Positions 50,505 to 60,000 of a stretch of DNA of 64,000 bases are shown here, piece by piece. A program made the position numbers and the translations under genes. A model generated the notes under the pieces. The model did not search any database. It saw only the letters and a program-made list of their open reading frames with translations, and had not been told where the DNA came from. Every line of letters begins with the position of its first letter. Position 1 is the stretch's first letter. The DNA lies in assembly GCF_003946915.1 (NCBI RefSeq), contig NZ_RPOC01000002.1, positions 346,915 to 410,914 on the forward strand, read 5' to 3'. Source of the stretch: Flavobacterium ustbae (lineage in GTDB: Bacteria > Bacteroidota > Bacteroidia > Flavobacteriales > Flavobacteriaceae).

Positions 50505-50741
50505 ATGACTGTAACGGATAAACATATACTTGAGTCGTATTCAAATTTATTTGAAGGATTGAGCTTTTCTAATAAAATTGAGCTTATAGAACGACTTACA
50601 AAATCAATAAAAACAAATAAAGCGAAAGAGAATAATTTTTACAAATCTTTTGGCGCATTTGCCTCAGAAAAAAGTGCTGATGATATTGTGTCTGAAATTA
50701 AAGCTAACAGAAGTTTTAAAAATAAGAAGATTGATTTTTAA
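50505..50741 (+). CDS. antitoxin-like protein of a decayed VapBC-type pair
   Basis: A 78-residue acidic-to-basic small protein: ESYSNLFEGLSFSNKIELIERLTKSIKTNK, then FYKSFGAFASEKSADDIVSEIKANRSF. The second half resembles the toxin-wrapping C-terminus of Bacteroidota antitoxins (xFGAFxSEKSADDIVxEI). Its stop overlaps the next ATG by one base (TAATG), the standard antitoxin/toxin junction. The toxin frame that follows is broken after 20 codons. It probably persists as an orphan regulator of its own promoter. Confidence 0.75.
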   Translation: MTVTDKHILESYSNLFEGLSFSNKIELIERLTKSIKTNKAKENNFYKSFGAFASEKSADDIVSEIKANRSFKNKKIDF

Positions 50742-50803
50742 TGGCTTATTTATTAGATACATGTACCTGTGTTTTCTTTCTTAGAGGAATATTTCTCTTA
50801 TAA
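50741..50803 (+). pseudogene. truncated PIN-domain (VapC-like) toxin
   Basis: A 20-codon frame, MAYLLDTCTCVFFLRG then IFLL and stop. It matches the first strand of PIN-domain toxins (MxYLLDTNxCxxFLKG), with the first catalytic Asp but a Cys in place of the usual Asn. The rest of the toxin, about 110 residues, is absent: priA begins nine bases after the stop. A deletion most likely removed it. Confidence 0.7.
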
Positions 50804-50811
50804 TTTTCTCC

Positions 50812-53262
50812 ATGCATTTCATCGAAGTCATTTTACCGCTTTCCTTAGCAAAAACTTTTACATACCGAGTTTCTGAGGCTGAATATCATTTCATAAAAAA
50901 AGGAATGCGTGTTGCTGTGCCATTTGGTAAAAGTAAAATCTACACGGCTCTTGTTCTGGATGTTCATGAAAATGCTCCAACATTATATGAGGCTAAAGAA
51001 ATTCATCAGATTTTGGATGAAAAACCAATTGCAACCGAAATTCAGATTAAACACTGGCTTTGGGTGGCCAATTATTATATGTGTGGTATCGGAGATGTTT
51101 ATCGCGGCGCATTTCCAAGCGGATTATTGCTGGAAAGTGAAACCATTATTTCGCATAAACCAGATGTTGTAGTAAATGATAGTGAACTTTCTGATGATGA
51201 ATTTTTAATTTATGAAGCTTTGCATCATCAGAGTTCATTAAAAGTTCAGGAAATTGCTTCTATTTTAAATAGAAAAAATATACTTCCTATTCTGCAAAAA
51301 CTGATTGCGAAAGATATTATTTTTTTGGATGAAGAAATAAAACAAACGTACAAACCAAAACTGGTTCGATACGTAAAATTACATTCCAAATACGAATCGG
51401 ATAGTGGTTTGCAAGAACTGCTGACGGTATTGAAAAATGCTACTAAACAAAAAGAAATAGTTTTGTCTTATTTTCAAATCAGTGCCTCAGAAAAAAAGCC
51501 AATTACGGTAAAAAAGCTTACTGAAGTCTCAAATGCAGGATCGGCAGCTGTAAAATCCTTAATAGAAAAAGAAATATTTGAAGAGTATTATCTGCAGCAC
51601 GACCGCGTGACCTTTAATGGAGAAAAATCAGAAAAAGAACTTCATTTAAGTGATGCGCAGCAGAATGCTTTTTCAGCAATTAAAAATAGCTTTTTAGAAA
51701 AAGAAGTTTGTCTGCTTCATGGTGTGACATCGAGCGGGAAAACAGAAATTTATATCAAACTGATTGAGGAATATCTCCAGACTGGAAAACAGGTTTTGTA
51801 TTTGCTTCCAGAAATTGCACTTACGACGCAGCTGGTTTCGAGATTGCGTCTTCATTTTGGTGATAAAGTAGCTGTTTTTCATTCTAAATATAGCAATAAT
51901 GAAAGGGTTGAGGTTTGGAGGCAAACACTCGAAAATTCGCCAAAAGCGCAAATCGTAATAGGAGCAAGGTCGGCTTTGTTTTTGCCTTTTAACGATCTAG
52001 GACTATTAATTGTTGACGAAGAACACGAACAGACTTTTAAACAGACTGATCCAGCACCAAGATACCATGCAAGAGATGCGGCAATTGTGCTGGCTAATTT
52101 TCATAATGCTAAAGTATTATTGGGTTCGGCAACACCAAGTATTGAAACGTATTTTAATGCTCAAAATGATAAATATGGATTGGTAACTCTCTCTGAACGC
52201 TATAAAAATGTGCGTTTGCCTGAAGTGCTTTTGGTTGATATAAAAGACAAGCATTTCAGAAAAAGAATGACAGGGCATTTTAGCGATCTTTTAATAGATG
52301 AAATTGCGGAATCTTTGTCATTGGGTGAGCAGGTTATTTTATTTCAAAACAGAAGAGGATATTCTCCTATAATAGAATGTATGACTTGCGGGCATGTTCC
52401 GCATTGCCAGCAGTGCGATGTGAGTTTAACTTATCACAAGCATAAAAATCAGCTTCGATGCCATTATTGCGGTTATTCGATTGCTAAGCCGACTAATTGC
52501 CATAACTGTTCGAGTATTGATTTGACCACAAAAGGATTTGGAACCGAGCAGATAGAGCAGGAGTTGATATCTCTTTTTCCGAAAGCAAAAACAGCTAGAA
52601 TGGACCAGGATACTACGCGCGGAAAATTTGGTTTTGAAAAGATAATAGATACATTTAAAAATCGTGAAATTGATGTTTTGGTGGGTACCCAAATGCTAGC
52701 CAAAGGACTTGATTTTGATAACGTAGGGTTGGTCGGAATTATGAATGCAGATAATATGCTTCATCATCCAGATTTTAGAGCTTTTGAGCGCAGTTTTCAA
52801 ATGATGACACAAGTTGCGGGAAGGGCAGGAAGATCAGAAAAACAAGGGAAAGTAGTTATTCAGACTTATAATCCAAATCATAATACGATCCAGCAGGTTA
52901 CAGACAATAATTATATAGGTATGTATAAGGAACAGCTTTACGACAGACAAATCTATAAATATCCGCCTTATTTCAGGATTATAAAGCTTACGCTAAAACA
53001 CAAAGATTTTGAAAAACTAAAAGAAGGTTCTATGTGGCTGTATCAGGTTTTGAGCCAAAACTTAGGAATGCCCGTTTTAGGTCCTGAAGAACCAGCGATA
53101 AGCAGAATTCGAAACGAATACATCAGAACAATTTTGATTAAAATTCCGCATAATGTTCATTTGGGTAATACAAAAAAAACTATTCAGAAAATGCTGAATA
53201 GTTTTGAAGCTGTGGCTCAATATAGAGCTATAAAAGTTGTGATTAATGTAGATTTTTATTAA
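50812..53262 (+). CDS. priA: primosomal protein N' (replication restart helicase PriA)
   Basis: An 816-residue PriA. The N-terminal DNA-binding domain begins MHFIEVILPLSLAKTFTYRV. The helicase core has Walker A GVTSSGKTEIY, DEEH box IVDEEHEQTFKQ, and GSATPS. The zinc module has four CxxC pairs (CMTCGHVPHC, CQQC, CHYCGYS, CHNC). Later motifs include GTEQIEQEL, TQMLAKGLDFDNV and QVAGRAGRS. It reloads the replisome at stalled forks. Normal domain order. It is convergent with the LytTR gene, with eight bases between stops and no obvious terminator. Confidence 0.97.
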   Translation: MHFIEVILPLSLAKTFTYRVSEAEYHFIKKGMRVAVPFGKSKIYTALVLDVHENAPTLYEAKEIHQILDEKPIATEIQIKHWLWVANYYMCGIGDVYRGAFPSGLLLESETIISHKPDVVVNDSELSDDEFLIYEALHHQSSLKVQEIASILNRKNILPILQKLIAKDIIFLDEEIKQTYKPKLVRYVKLHSKYESDSGLQELLTVLKNATKQKEIVLSYFQISASEKKPITVKKLTEVSNAGSAAVKSLIEKEIFEEYYLQHDRVTFNGEKSEKELHLSDAQQNAFSAIKNSFLEKEVCLLHGVTSSGKTEIYIKLIEEYLQTGKQVLYLLPEIALTTQLVSRLRLHFGDKVAVFHSKYSNNERVEVWRQTLENSPKAQIVIGARSALFLPFNDLGLLIVDEEHEQTFKQTDPAPRYHARDAAIVLANFHNAKVLLGSATPSIETYFNAQNDKYGLVTLSERYKNVRLPEVLLVDIKDKHFRKRMTGHFSDLLIDEIAESLSLGEQVILFQNRRGYSPIIECMTCGHVPHCQQCDVSLTYHKHKNQLRCHYCGYSIAKPTNCHNCSSIDLTTKGFGTEQIEQELISLFPKAKTARMDQDTTRGKFGFEKIIDTFKNREIDVLVGTQMLAKGLDFDNVGLVGIMNADNMLHHPDFRAFERSFQMMTQVAGRAGRSEKQGKVVIQTYNPNHNTIQQVTDNNYIGMYKEQLYDRQIYKYPPYFRIIKLTLKHKDFEKLKEGSMWLYQVLSQNLGMPVLGPEEPAISRIRNEYIRTILIKIPHNVHLGNTKKTIQKMLNSFEAVAQYRAIKVVINVDFY

Positions 53263-53270
53263 AACGCCAA

Positions 53271-53969
53271 TTAAGAAGATGTAGAAAGTGCTTTTACCAA
53301 ATCTTCTTTTTTATTGCGGCTTAAAGGTATTTTGGTGATGCCAATTTCAGCAAATTTGCTATTAAAGCGTTCAACCTTATCTATATTAATAATGTATGAT
53401 TTGTGAACGCGAATAAACTTGTCTTTTGATAAATCATTTTCAAAAGATTTCATAGTAGAAAGAACCAGATTACTGTCGTCTTCTGTAACTACTCTGACAT
53501 AATCTCCAAAAGCTTCAATCCATTTTATTTTTGAAGTGAAGATTTTAAGTTTTTTAAGATTACTTTTGATGAATATATGCTCTCCTTCTTCTTCTTTGAT
53601 ATCTTTTTTAAGCAAATGCATGTCAATAGCTCTTTTTACAGAAGCATTAAAACGATCAACTGCAATTGGTTTTTGAAGATAGTCGGTAGCGTCGTAGTCG
53701 AAAGCTTTTAGGGCATATTCGGCTTTGGAGGTAATAAATATAATCTGTGGTTTTGATTTTAATCCGTCAAGAAAATCAAAGCCATTAATAACTGGCATTT
53801 CTATGTCAAGAAATATTAAGTCAATATTATTTAATGAGATACAACTTTTTGCTTCAATTGCATTAGAAAAGTCCCCTATTAAATGCAAGCCTGGGTGATT
53901 ATTTACCAATTTGGCAATAATTGTCCTTTGTATAGAACTATCATCTACAACAACACAGTTTAGTTTCAT
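53271..53969 (-). CDS. LytTR family response regulator
   Basis: A 232-residue two-domain regulator. The receiver domain has VVVDDSSIQRTIIAKLV, the phosphoacceptor Asp in LIFLDIEMPVINGFDFL, FITSKAEYALKAFDYDATDYLQKP with the conserved Lys. The C-terminal LytTR DNA-binding domain has FIKSNLKKLKIFTSKIKWIEAFGDYVRV and FIRVHKSYIINIDKVERF. No sensor kinase is adjacent, so it is an orphan here. It is divergent from the rpsF operon. Confidence 0.93.
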   Translation of the reverse strand: MKLNCVVVDDSSIQRTIIAKLVNNHPGLHLIGDFSNAIEAKSCISLNNIDLIFLDIEMPVINGFDFLDGLKSKPQIIFITSKAEYALKAFDYDATDYLQKPIAVDRFNASVKRAIDMHLLKKDIKEEEGEHIFIKSNLKKLKIFTSKIKWIEAFGDYVRVVTEDDSNLVLSTMKSFENDLSKDKFIRVHKSYIINIDKVERFNSKFAEIGITKIPLSRNKKEDLVKALSTSS

Positions 53970-54085
53970 AACATTTAAATTTAGAATAAATTCAGGATAG
54001 CAGTAGTAAATGTATTATTTTTTTGTAAAAAAAACTAAGGTTGAGGTATATTTTTTGCATTATGACGAATAAAAGGAAAAAAATG

Positions 54086-54115
54086 TTGTGGATGTAAATT
54101 AAATGCTTACTTTTG
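54086..54115 (+). promoter_or_regulatory. canonical promoter of the rpsF-rpsR-rplI operon
   Basis: TTG (54086-54088), 19 bases, then TACTTTTG (54108-54115), an exact Bacteroidota housekeeping promoter. Transcription would start near 54122, about 25 bases before the rpsF ATG. Confidence 0.75.
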
Positions 54116-54147
54116 CACCCAATTTTAACAAATAAAAATTTTTATTT

Positions 54148-54489
54148 ATGAATCATTATGAAACTGTTTTCATTTTAAATCCCGTTTTATCTGAGGTTCA
54201 GGTGAAGGAAACAGTAACGAAATTTGAAGAATTTCTTACTAGTAGAGGAGCTGAAATGGTATCGAAAGAGGATTGGGGTCTTAAAAAGATGGCTTACGAA
54301 ATCCAAAACAAAAAAAGTGGTTTTTACCATTTATTCGAATTCAAAGTAGCTGGAGAAGTTCTTTTAGCTTTTGAAACTGAATTCAGACGTGACGAAAGAG
54401 TTATGCGTTTCTTAACTGTAAGTTTAGACAAACATGCTATTTCATGGGCTGAGAGAAGAAGAGCAAAATTAAAATCTACTAAAGCGTAA
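54148..54489 (+). CDS. rpsF: 30S ribosomal protein S6
   Basis: A 113-residue S6 of normal length. It starts [19 protein letters not shown] and has [22 protein letters not shown] and [17 protein letters not shown], the ferredoxin-like fold of S6. It binds the central domain of 16S rRNA with S18. First gene of the rpsF-rpsR-rplI operon. Confidence 0.97.
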   Translation: MNHYETVFILNPVLSEVQVKETVTKFEEFLTSRGAEMVSKEDWGLKKMAYEIQNKKSGFYHLFEFKVAGEVLLAFETEFRRDERVMRFLTVSLDKHAISWAERRRAKLKSTKA

Positions 54490-54494
54490 TTATT

Positions 54495-54791
54495 ATGTCT
54501 ACAATTGAGCAATCTGCAAAAGGAAAAAAAGACGGAGATATCAGATATTTAACGCCTTTAAACATTGAAACTAACAAAACTAAAAAGTATTGCCGTTTCA
54601 AAAAATCAGGAATCAAATACATCGATTATAAAGATGCTGATTTCTTATTGAAATTCGTAAATGAGCAAGGAAAAATTCTTCCTCGTCGTTTAACTGGAAC
54701 TTCATTAAAATACCAAAGAAAAGTTTCTGTAGCTGTAAAAAGAGCTCGTCACTTAGCTTTAATGCCATACGTGGCCGATTTATTAAAATAG
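54495..54791 (+). CDS. rpsR: 30S ribosomal protein S18
   Basis: A 98-residue S18, slightly long at the N-terminus as usual in Bacteroidota. The core is [64 protein letters not shown]. It pairs with S6 on the small subunit platform. It starts five bases after rpsF. Confidence 0.97.
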
Positions 54792-54863
54792 TATATTAAA
54801 AAAAAATAGTTGTTGGTTTCCGGTTAAATGGAACCTAACTTCTGAAATATAAAGGACAACAAC

Positions 54864-55304
54864 ATGGAAATTATTTTAAAACAAGACGTACAGAACTTAG
54901 GATTTAAAGATGATGTAGTATCTGTAAAACCTGGTTACGGTCGTAACTTTTTAATTCCTCAAGGTTTTGCTACTTTAGCAACTCCTTCTGCTAAAAAAGT
55001 TTTAGCTGAAAACCTAAAACAAAGAGCACACAAAGAAGCTAAAGTTGTTGCTGATGCAAAAGCATTAGCTGAAACATTAAAAGCTCTTGAAATTAAACTT
55101 ACTGCAAAAGCTGGTGGAGAGAAACTTTTTGGTTCTATCACTAACATCGATATCGCTGAAGCTTTAGAGAAATCTGGTAATGCTATCGATAGAAAATTCA
55201 TCACTAGCGGTGTTGTAAAACGTACTGGTAAATACAATGCTACAATTCGTTTACACAGAGATGTAATCGTTGAGTTACCTTACGAAATTGTTGCTGAAAA
55301 GTAA
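54864..55304 (+). CDS. rplI: 50S ribosomal protein L9
   Basis: A 146-residue L9. The N-terminal RNA-binding domain is MEIILKQDVQNLGFKDDVVSVKPGYGRNFLIPQGFA; a long helix and C-terminal domain (GGEKLFGSITNIDIAEAL) follow. It binds 23S rRNA near the L1 stalk. It is 72 bases after rpsR; a terminator follows. Confidence 0.97.
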   Translation: MEIILKQDVQNLGFKDDVVSVKPGYGRNFLIPQGFATLATPSAKKVLAENLKQRAHKEAKVVADAKALAETLKALEIKLTAKAGGEKLFGSITNIDIAEALEKSGNAIDRKFITSGVVKRTGKYNATIRLHRDVIVELPYEIVAEK

Positions 55305-55324
55305 TAGTTTTAAATACGATATAG

Positions 55325-55354
55325 AAATCCCGATGCAAATCGGGATTTTTTTTT
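55325..55354 (+). terminator. rho-independent terminator of the ribosomal protein operon
   Basis: AAATCCCGAT, loop GCAA, ATCGGGATTT, T run; 20 bases after the rplI stop. Confidence 0.9.
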
Positions 55355-55435
55355 ATAAAGAAATAATTAGTCTTTGGGTTATGCTGTCCTATTTAAATAT
55401 GAGGCTTATAGCTTAAAGCGTAAAGCATAAAAAAG

Positions 55436-55909
55436 ATGAAATACGCAAGATTAACAAAAGAGCAGTTTGACGAATTACATGCTGAATTTGCAAGCTTTTT
55501 GGCTACACAAGCAATCGATAGAAAAGAATGGGAAGAACTAAAAGTTAATAAGCCAGAAGTTGCAGAACAGGAACTTGATGTTTTTTCAGATTTAATTTGG
55601 GAAGGGGTATTATCAAGAGCAGAATATTTGGAGCATTTCTCTAAAAATCATATATTTCTGTTTCGTTGTTTCGATACTTATATACAATCGATTGTCTTGA
55701 AGTCGTTTTCTCCAGAAGTTGACTTTTTAACTAAAGATGGACTTCAATGGCTTAGTGATAATATGTTTACTGAAAATATCGAAATGAAAGTTGGGAAAAA
55801 AGTATTTACAGATGAACGAAATTATTCGATTTTTGAATTGATTAAACAAGGTGCTTTTTTAAGTGATGGGCAATTATTTAGTCAAATTAATCAAATTTTA
55901 GAATCTTAG
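55436..55909 (+). CDS. DUF6495-like conserved hypothetical protein
   Basis: A 157-residue soluble protein: MKYARLTKEQFDELHAEFASFLATQAIDRKEW, DVFSDLIWEGVLSRAEYLEHFSKNHIFLF, MFTENIEMKVGKKVFTDERNYSIFELIKQG. It belongs to a small family conserved next to ribosomal genes in Flavobacteriia; I assign DUF6495 from memory. No signal or membrane helix. Function unknown. Terminators lie on both sides, so it is a single transcript. Confidence 0.75.
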   Translation: MKYARLTKEQFDELHAEFASFLATQAIDRKEWEELKVNKPEVAEQELDVFSDLIWEGVLSRAEYLEHFSKNHIFLFRCFDTYIQSIVLKSFSPEVDFLTKDGLQWLSDNMFTENIEMKVGKKVFTDERNYSIFELIKQGAFLSDGQLFSQINQILES

Positions 55910-55933
55910 GTTAATTTATATATTCCTTTTAAT

Positions 55934-55972
55934 AAGGCAGGCAATTATCAACTAATTGTCTGCCTTTTTTTT
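55934..55972 (+). terminator. rho-independent terminator
   Basis: AAGGCAGGCAATTA, loop TCAAC, TAATTGTCTGCCTT with one wobble pair, then Ts, 25 bases after the stop of the preceding gene. Confidence 0.88.
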
Positions 55973-55975
55973 ATT

Positions 55976-57075
55976 TTAACTTTTGTTTAATCTTTAATGA
56001 AGTTTCGACCCCGTATTTCTACTTGATTTTTGAAAATTCATCAAAATTTTAAGATTTAGAATTTTATAGAAAAAAGAATGATGTTTCTGGGCTGTATTAC
56101 GGATAGTTTTGTCGATGATTTTATTTTAATTGTAAGGTTATACTTTATTTATATCGATTTAACATATTTTGTTTAATATTTTGTTTAATGAAAGATTGGC
56201 AACTTAATTTTGTTAAAAGTACTGTAAATTCTGATGTTTTGAGTCTTACGTTATTCAGTAAATATAGATTTAAGAATAAATTATAAGAATTTTATGCTTG
56301 TTTTATGTTTTTGTATTTCTTAATTTTAGATAACAAAAGTTAAACAAAGTTTTTCTTTTGGTTTTCAAAAACATATTGGTTAAGAAATACTCGCCATGTT
56401 GTAAGATTGAAAATTGAAAAATTATACAATAACTTAATAAGTCTGCGTATGGAATTGACAATTACTTTCTTTATCAAAATTACTTTAATTGTACATTTTA
56501 TTTTAGCTCTATTTTTTAACCTATTAGACTTCTTTTATCTGAACGATAATTTTAATCGTTTTAAGATATCTAATTATTTTTCAAAAGGTCAGTATTTTAG
56601 TTTGCTGTCTTATAGTTACCCCATTTGGCGAGTCGATTATAAGGAGTAATAATTTTATTGAATATAAATAGATTCGTAATCAGCTTTGCCAGCGTGATTA
56701 ATTGAGGAAGACTAATCAACTTTCTTTAAAAAAAGAATCAACCTATATAAAAAGAATCCCCAGTTCTATCAACTAAAAATTTTCATTTGTGAAAATTAGA
56801 CCTGCAAGAAATCACTCCACTAGGAAAACTGGCCAAAATCATTTTTCCTTAAAAAAAGCAGAACTCATTTTATCTCTAGATAGAATCTGTTCTCGGATAT
56901 GCTTCGGTATATCGAATTCAACATAATTTTTTTAATAAAACAAAGTTAGCTGGCTTATTTATAAGCTGCTGGTTTATGTTTTAACTGTTTCATTTTTAAC
57001 TGATTGTTTAATTGCGTAGGTGCTTGCACTTACTGCGAGAGGTGTTTTATTGTCCATTTTCTAATCTTCCAAATT
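55976..57075. other. 1.1-kb AT-rich spacer upstream of the giant adhesin gene
   Basis: No convincing gene. A promoter-like pair is TTG (56181-56183), 21 bases, TAATTTTG (56205-56212). A frame with a TTG start (56407-56649) holds one hydrophobic segment and an alternative ATG at 56449, but its composition matches the AT-rich background. If the promoter is real, the adhesin message would carry a leader of about 850 bases. Confidence 0.5.
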
Positions 57076-60000
57076 ATGAAAAAGAAATTTACTTTTTTTA
57101 ATCTCAATCCTCAAATGAGATTATTAGGACTTTTAACTTTATTCCTGACATGCACTAATGCATTCTCTCAGACTATTTGTAGACCAGTGTCTCAAACAAA
57201 TAGTACTGGAGGAGGGCTTGTGTGTTTAGGAGTTGGGGTTACTAGTCCTGCCAATGCTTACGATAGTGCTGGCTTATCCACTTATGCAACCTTGACAAAT
57301 GGTATTGCGATTGCTGGATGTTATGCAGAAGAAACAATGACCTTAAATCAAACGGCTCGAGCTGGTGACCAAGTTGCAATATACTTTGGTACAGGAAACG
57401 GTTTGCTTGATTTAACTTTATTGTCTAATGCTACAGTTCAAGCTAAAAATTCTGGAACCAATGTAGGTTCGAGTGTAGCTCTAAACAGTCCGCTTTTAAA
57501 TTTAAATTTATTAAGTGGAAATACTGTTGCTGTTGCAAAATTTCCTATTACTGGTGATACCAATCAAATTCAAATTCAGGTTGGAGGTGGTCTGCTAAGT
57601 CTTTTAGCAACCGTGAGAATTTATGATGTTAGATTAGAGTTTGCTCAGCCAACTGTATCTGGCGGTTTAACTCAGACTGTTTGTGCTGGAGTTCCAACAA
57701 CTCTTACTGCGACACCAGCTGCAGGCACTTCGCTTGCATGGTATGGTTCTGAATTTTCTACTACAGCTTTGGCAGTAGGGAATACATATACAACTCCTGC
57801 TTTAACAGCAAATACAACCTATTATATAGGAATAACTAGAGCTGCAGGATGCGAAGGAAATGTTCGTGTGCCTGTTGTTTTGAATGTTTCTAATCCTGTA
57901 GCACCTGCTTATAGCAATGTAGGAACTACAGTTTGTTCTACGGGACCAACACAACAGACAACATTATCTTTAGTAAATCCAGTTCCGGGAACCACCTATA
58001 CATGGTATGATAATGCAAACACTGTGGTAGCAACAGGAACTACATATTCTCCGACAGTTGCTCTAGGAACTACTGCTTTTTCTGTAGAAGCATCTATAGG
58101 AAGCTGTGTTAGTCTAACTCGTGCTAATATTAACGTTGTTTCGACAGCAGTTCCTGCTAATCCGACAGTTCTTACTCAAAGTGTTACGATACAGTCAGGT
58201 CAGAATGCAACTTTAAATGCGTCTTCTGAAGCTGGTACACAATTAAACTGGTACGAAGCTGCAACTGGCGGAACAGCTGTTGCAACGAATACGCCAACTT
58301 TTACTACACCAATATTAACAGCGACGAAAACGTATTACGTTGAAGCTCAAACTGCAAACGGAAATTGTGTTAGTGCAGTAAGAGTGCCTGTTACTGTAAC
58401 GGTTCAGCCTGCAGCTCTAGGAGGCTGTCTTGAGGCCAGCAGTCAGGTGACATCTCAAGTCGGTATCTGTTTATTGTGTAACGCTACAAATCCGAATAAT
58501 TCTGTAGATGGAAATCCTACAACTGCAGCAAGACTTACTACTCCTGCTAATGTATTGGGTTCGGTACAACAAACTTTGCAATTTACTAATCCAGGAAAAG
58601 CTGGAGATATTGTTGAAGTCGATTTAGAATTACCAGGAGGTTTGGCAGACGTGCAGTTATTAAGCGTGGTTAGTTTAGCTACCTATAATGGTGCGACTTA
58701 TAATAATGATCGAGTTGCTATTAATAATCCTCTTATAACTTTACAGTTATTAAGCGGAACTAGATATAGAGCAACTGTTACAGCGGGAGCCAACTTTGAC
58801 CGAGTTGAAGTTCGTTTAGGTGGTGTGCTAGGACTTTTAACTAGTTTAGATATTTATCAAGCAACTTATAGATATAAAGTTCCAGATATCACGGGTAATA
58901 CAACTATTTGTAGTGGAACAGCGACAACATTAACAGCAGCACTTGCTGTGGGAGAAACCGTTAATTGGTATAGTGCTGATACAGGAGGTTCACCTTTAGC
59001 ATCTACAGCAGCATTTACAACACCAGCTTTAACTGCACCAACTACTTATTATATAGAGGTAACAAGAAATGGTTGTGTAAATAGTGTGCGATATCCGGTT
59101 GAGGTTTTAATAGATAATCCTATTGCTCCAACTATTACAGCAGTTCCTACCAATATTTGTAGCGGGCAGTCAACAACCTTAACAATTGATGCTCCAGTTG
59201 CTGGTACTGATTATAATTGGTATGATGCAGCTACAGGGGGAAATTTAGTGTTTACAGGAACTTCTTATACAACTCCGATTTTATCTGCTTCAACTAGTTA
59301 TTTTGTTGAAGCTGTTATTGGAGATTGTATTTCATCAAGAACAGAAATTCCTGTTAATGTTTCTCCATTGCCAGCTGTACCAACTGTAGCTTCTTCAACG
59401 GTAATCATTCCATCTGGGCAAATGGTTACTTTGCAAGTATCAAATCCAGTATCTGGAATTGTTTATGATTGGTTTGATGTTGAAACAGGAGGAACCCCAA
59501 TTGCAGTTAATACAGCTTCGTATACTCCTAGTCCTTCCTTAACGGCCAATAAAAGCTTTTATATTTCTGCTCGAAACACATTAGGTTGTGTAAGTAGCTC
59601 AAGAGCGGTTATCAATGTAGTGGTAACGCCTCCAGTTCCTATAACTTCATGTTTGCAGCCTGAAACACAAGATGTTGATGGTTTAAATTGTATAGGTTGT
59701 GCTGTAAATTTTCCTGAGAATGCAGTTGATGGAGATTTTAGCACTGCATCTCAGTTAAGAGTTCTTGCTGGTCTGCCTACAGGTTATGTACAGCAGATAT
59801 TAACTTTTGGCACTAGCCATGTAGGATTGCAAGGAGATATTATTGATGTCGAATTGGGTATTCCTGGTGGAATTATTGATATTAATGCACTTTCGTATAT
59901 AAGTTTAAGAACTTACAATGGTGGAAATCCAAATAATGATCAAGTAAATATTGGGGCATTGGTCAATGTGCAATTGCTTTCGTCAGATCGCTTTAAAGTT

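Noticed and set aside
56407..56649. 80-codon plus-strand frame with a TTG start
   Set aside because: The composition matches the AT-rich background and the start is weak. The internal ATG at 56449 gives one hydrophobic helix but no other support, so it is described only as part of the spacer.
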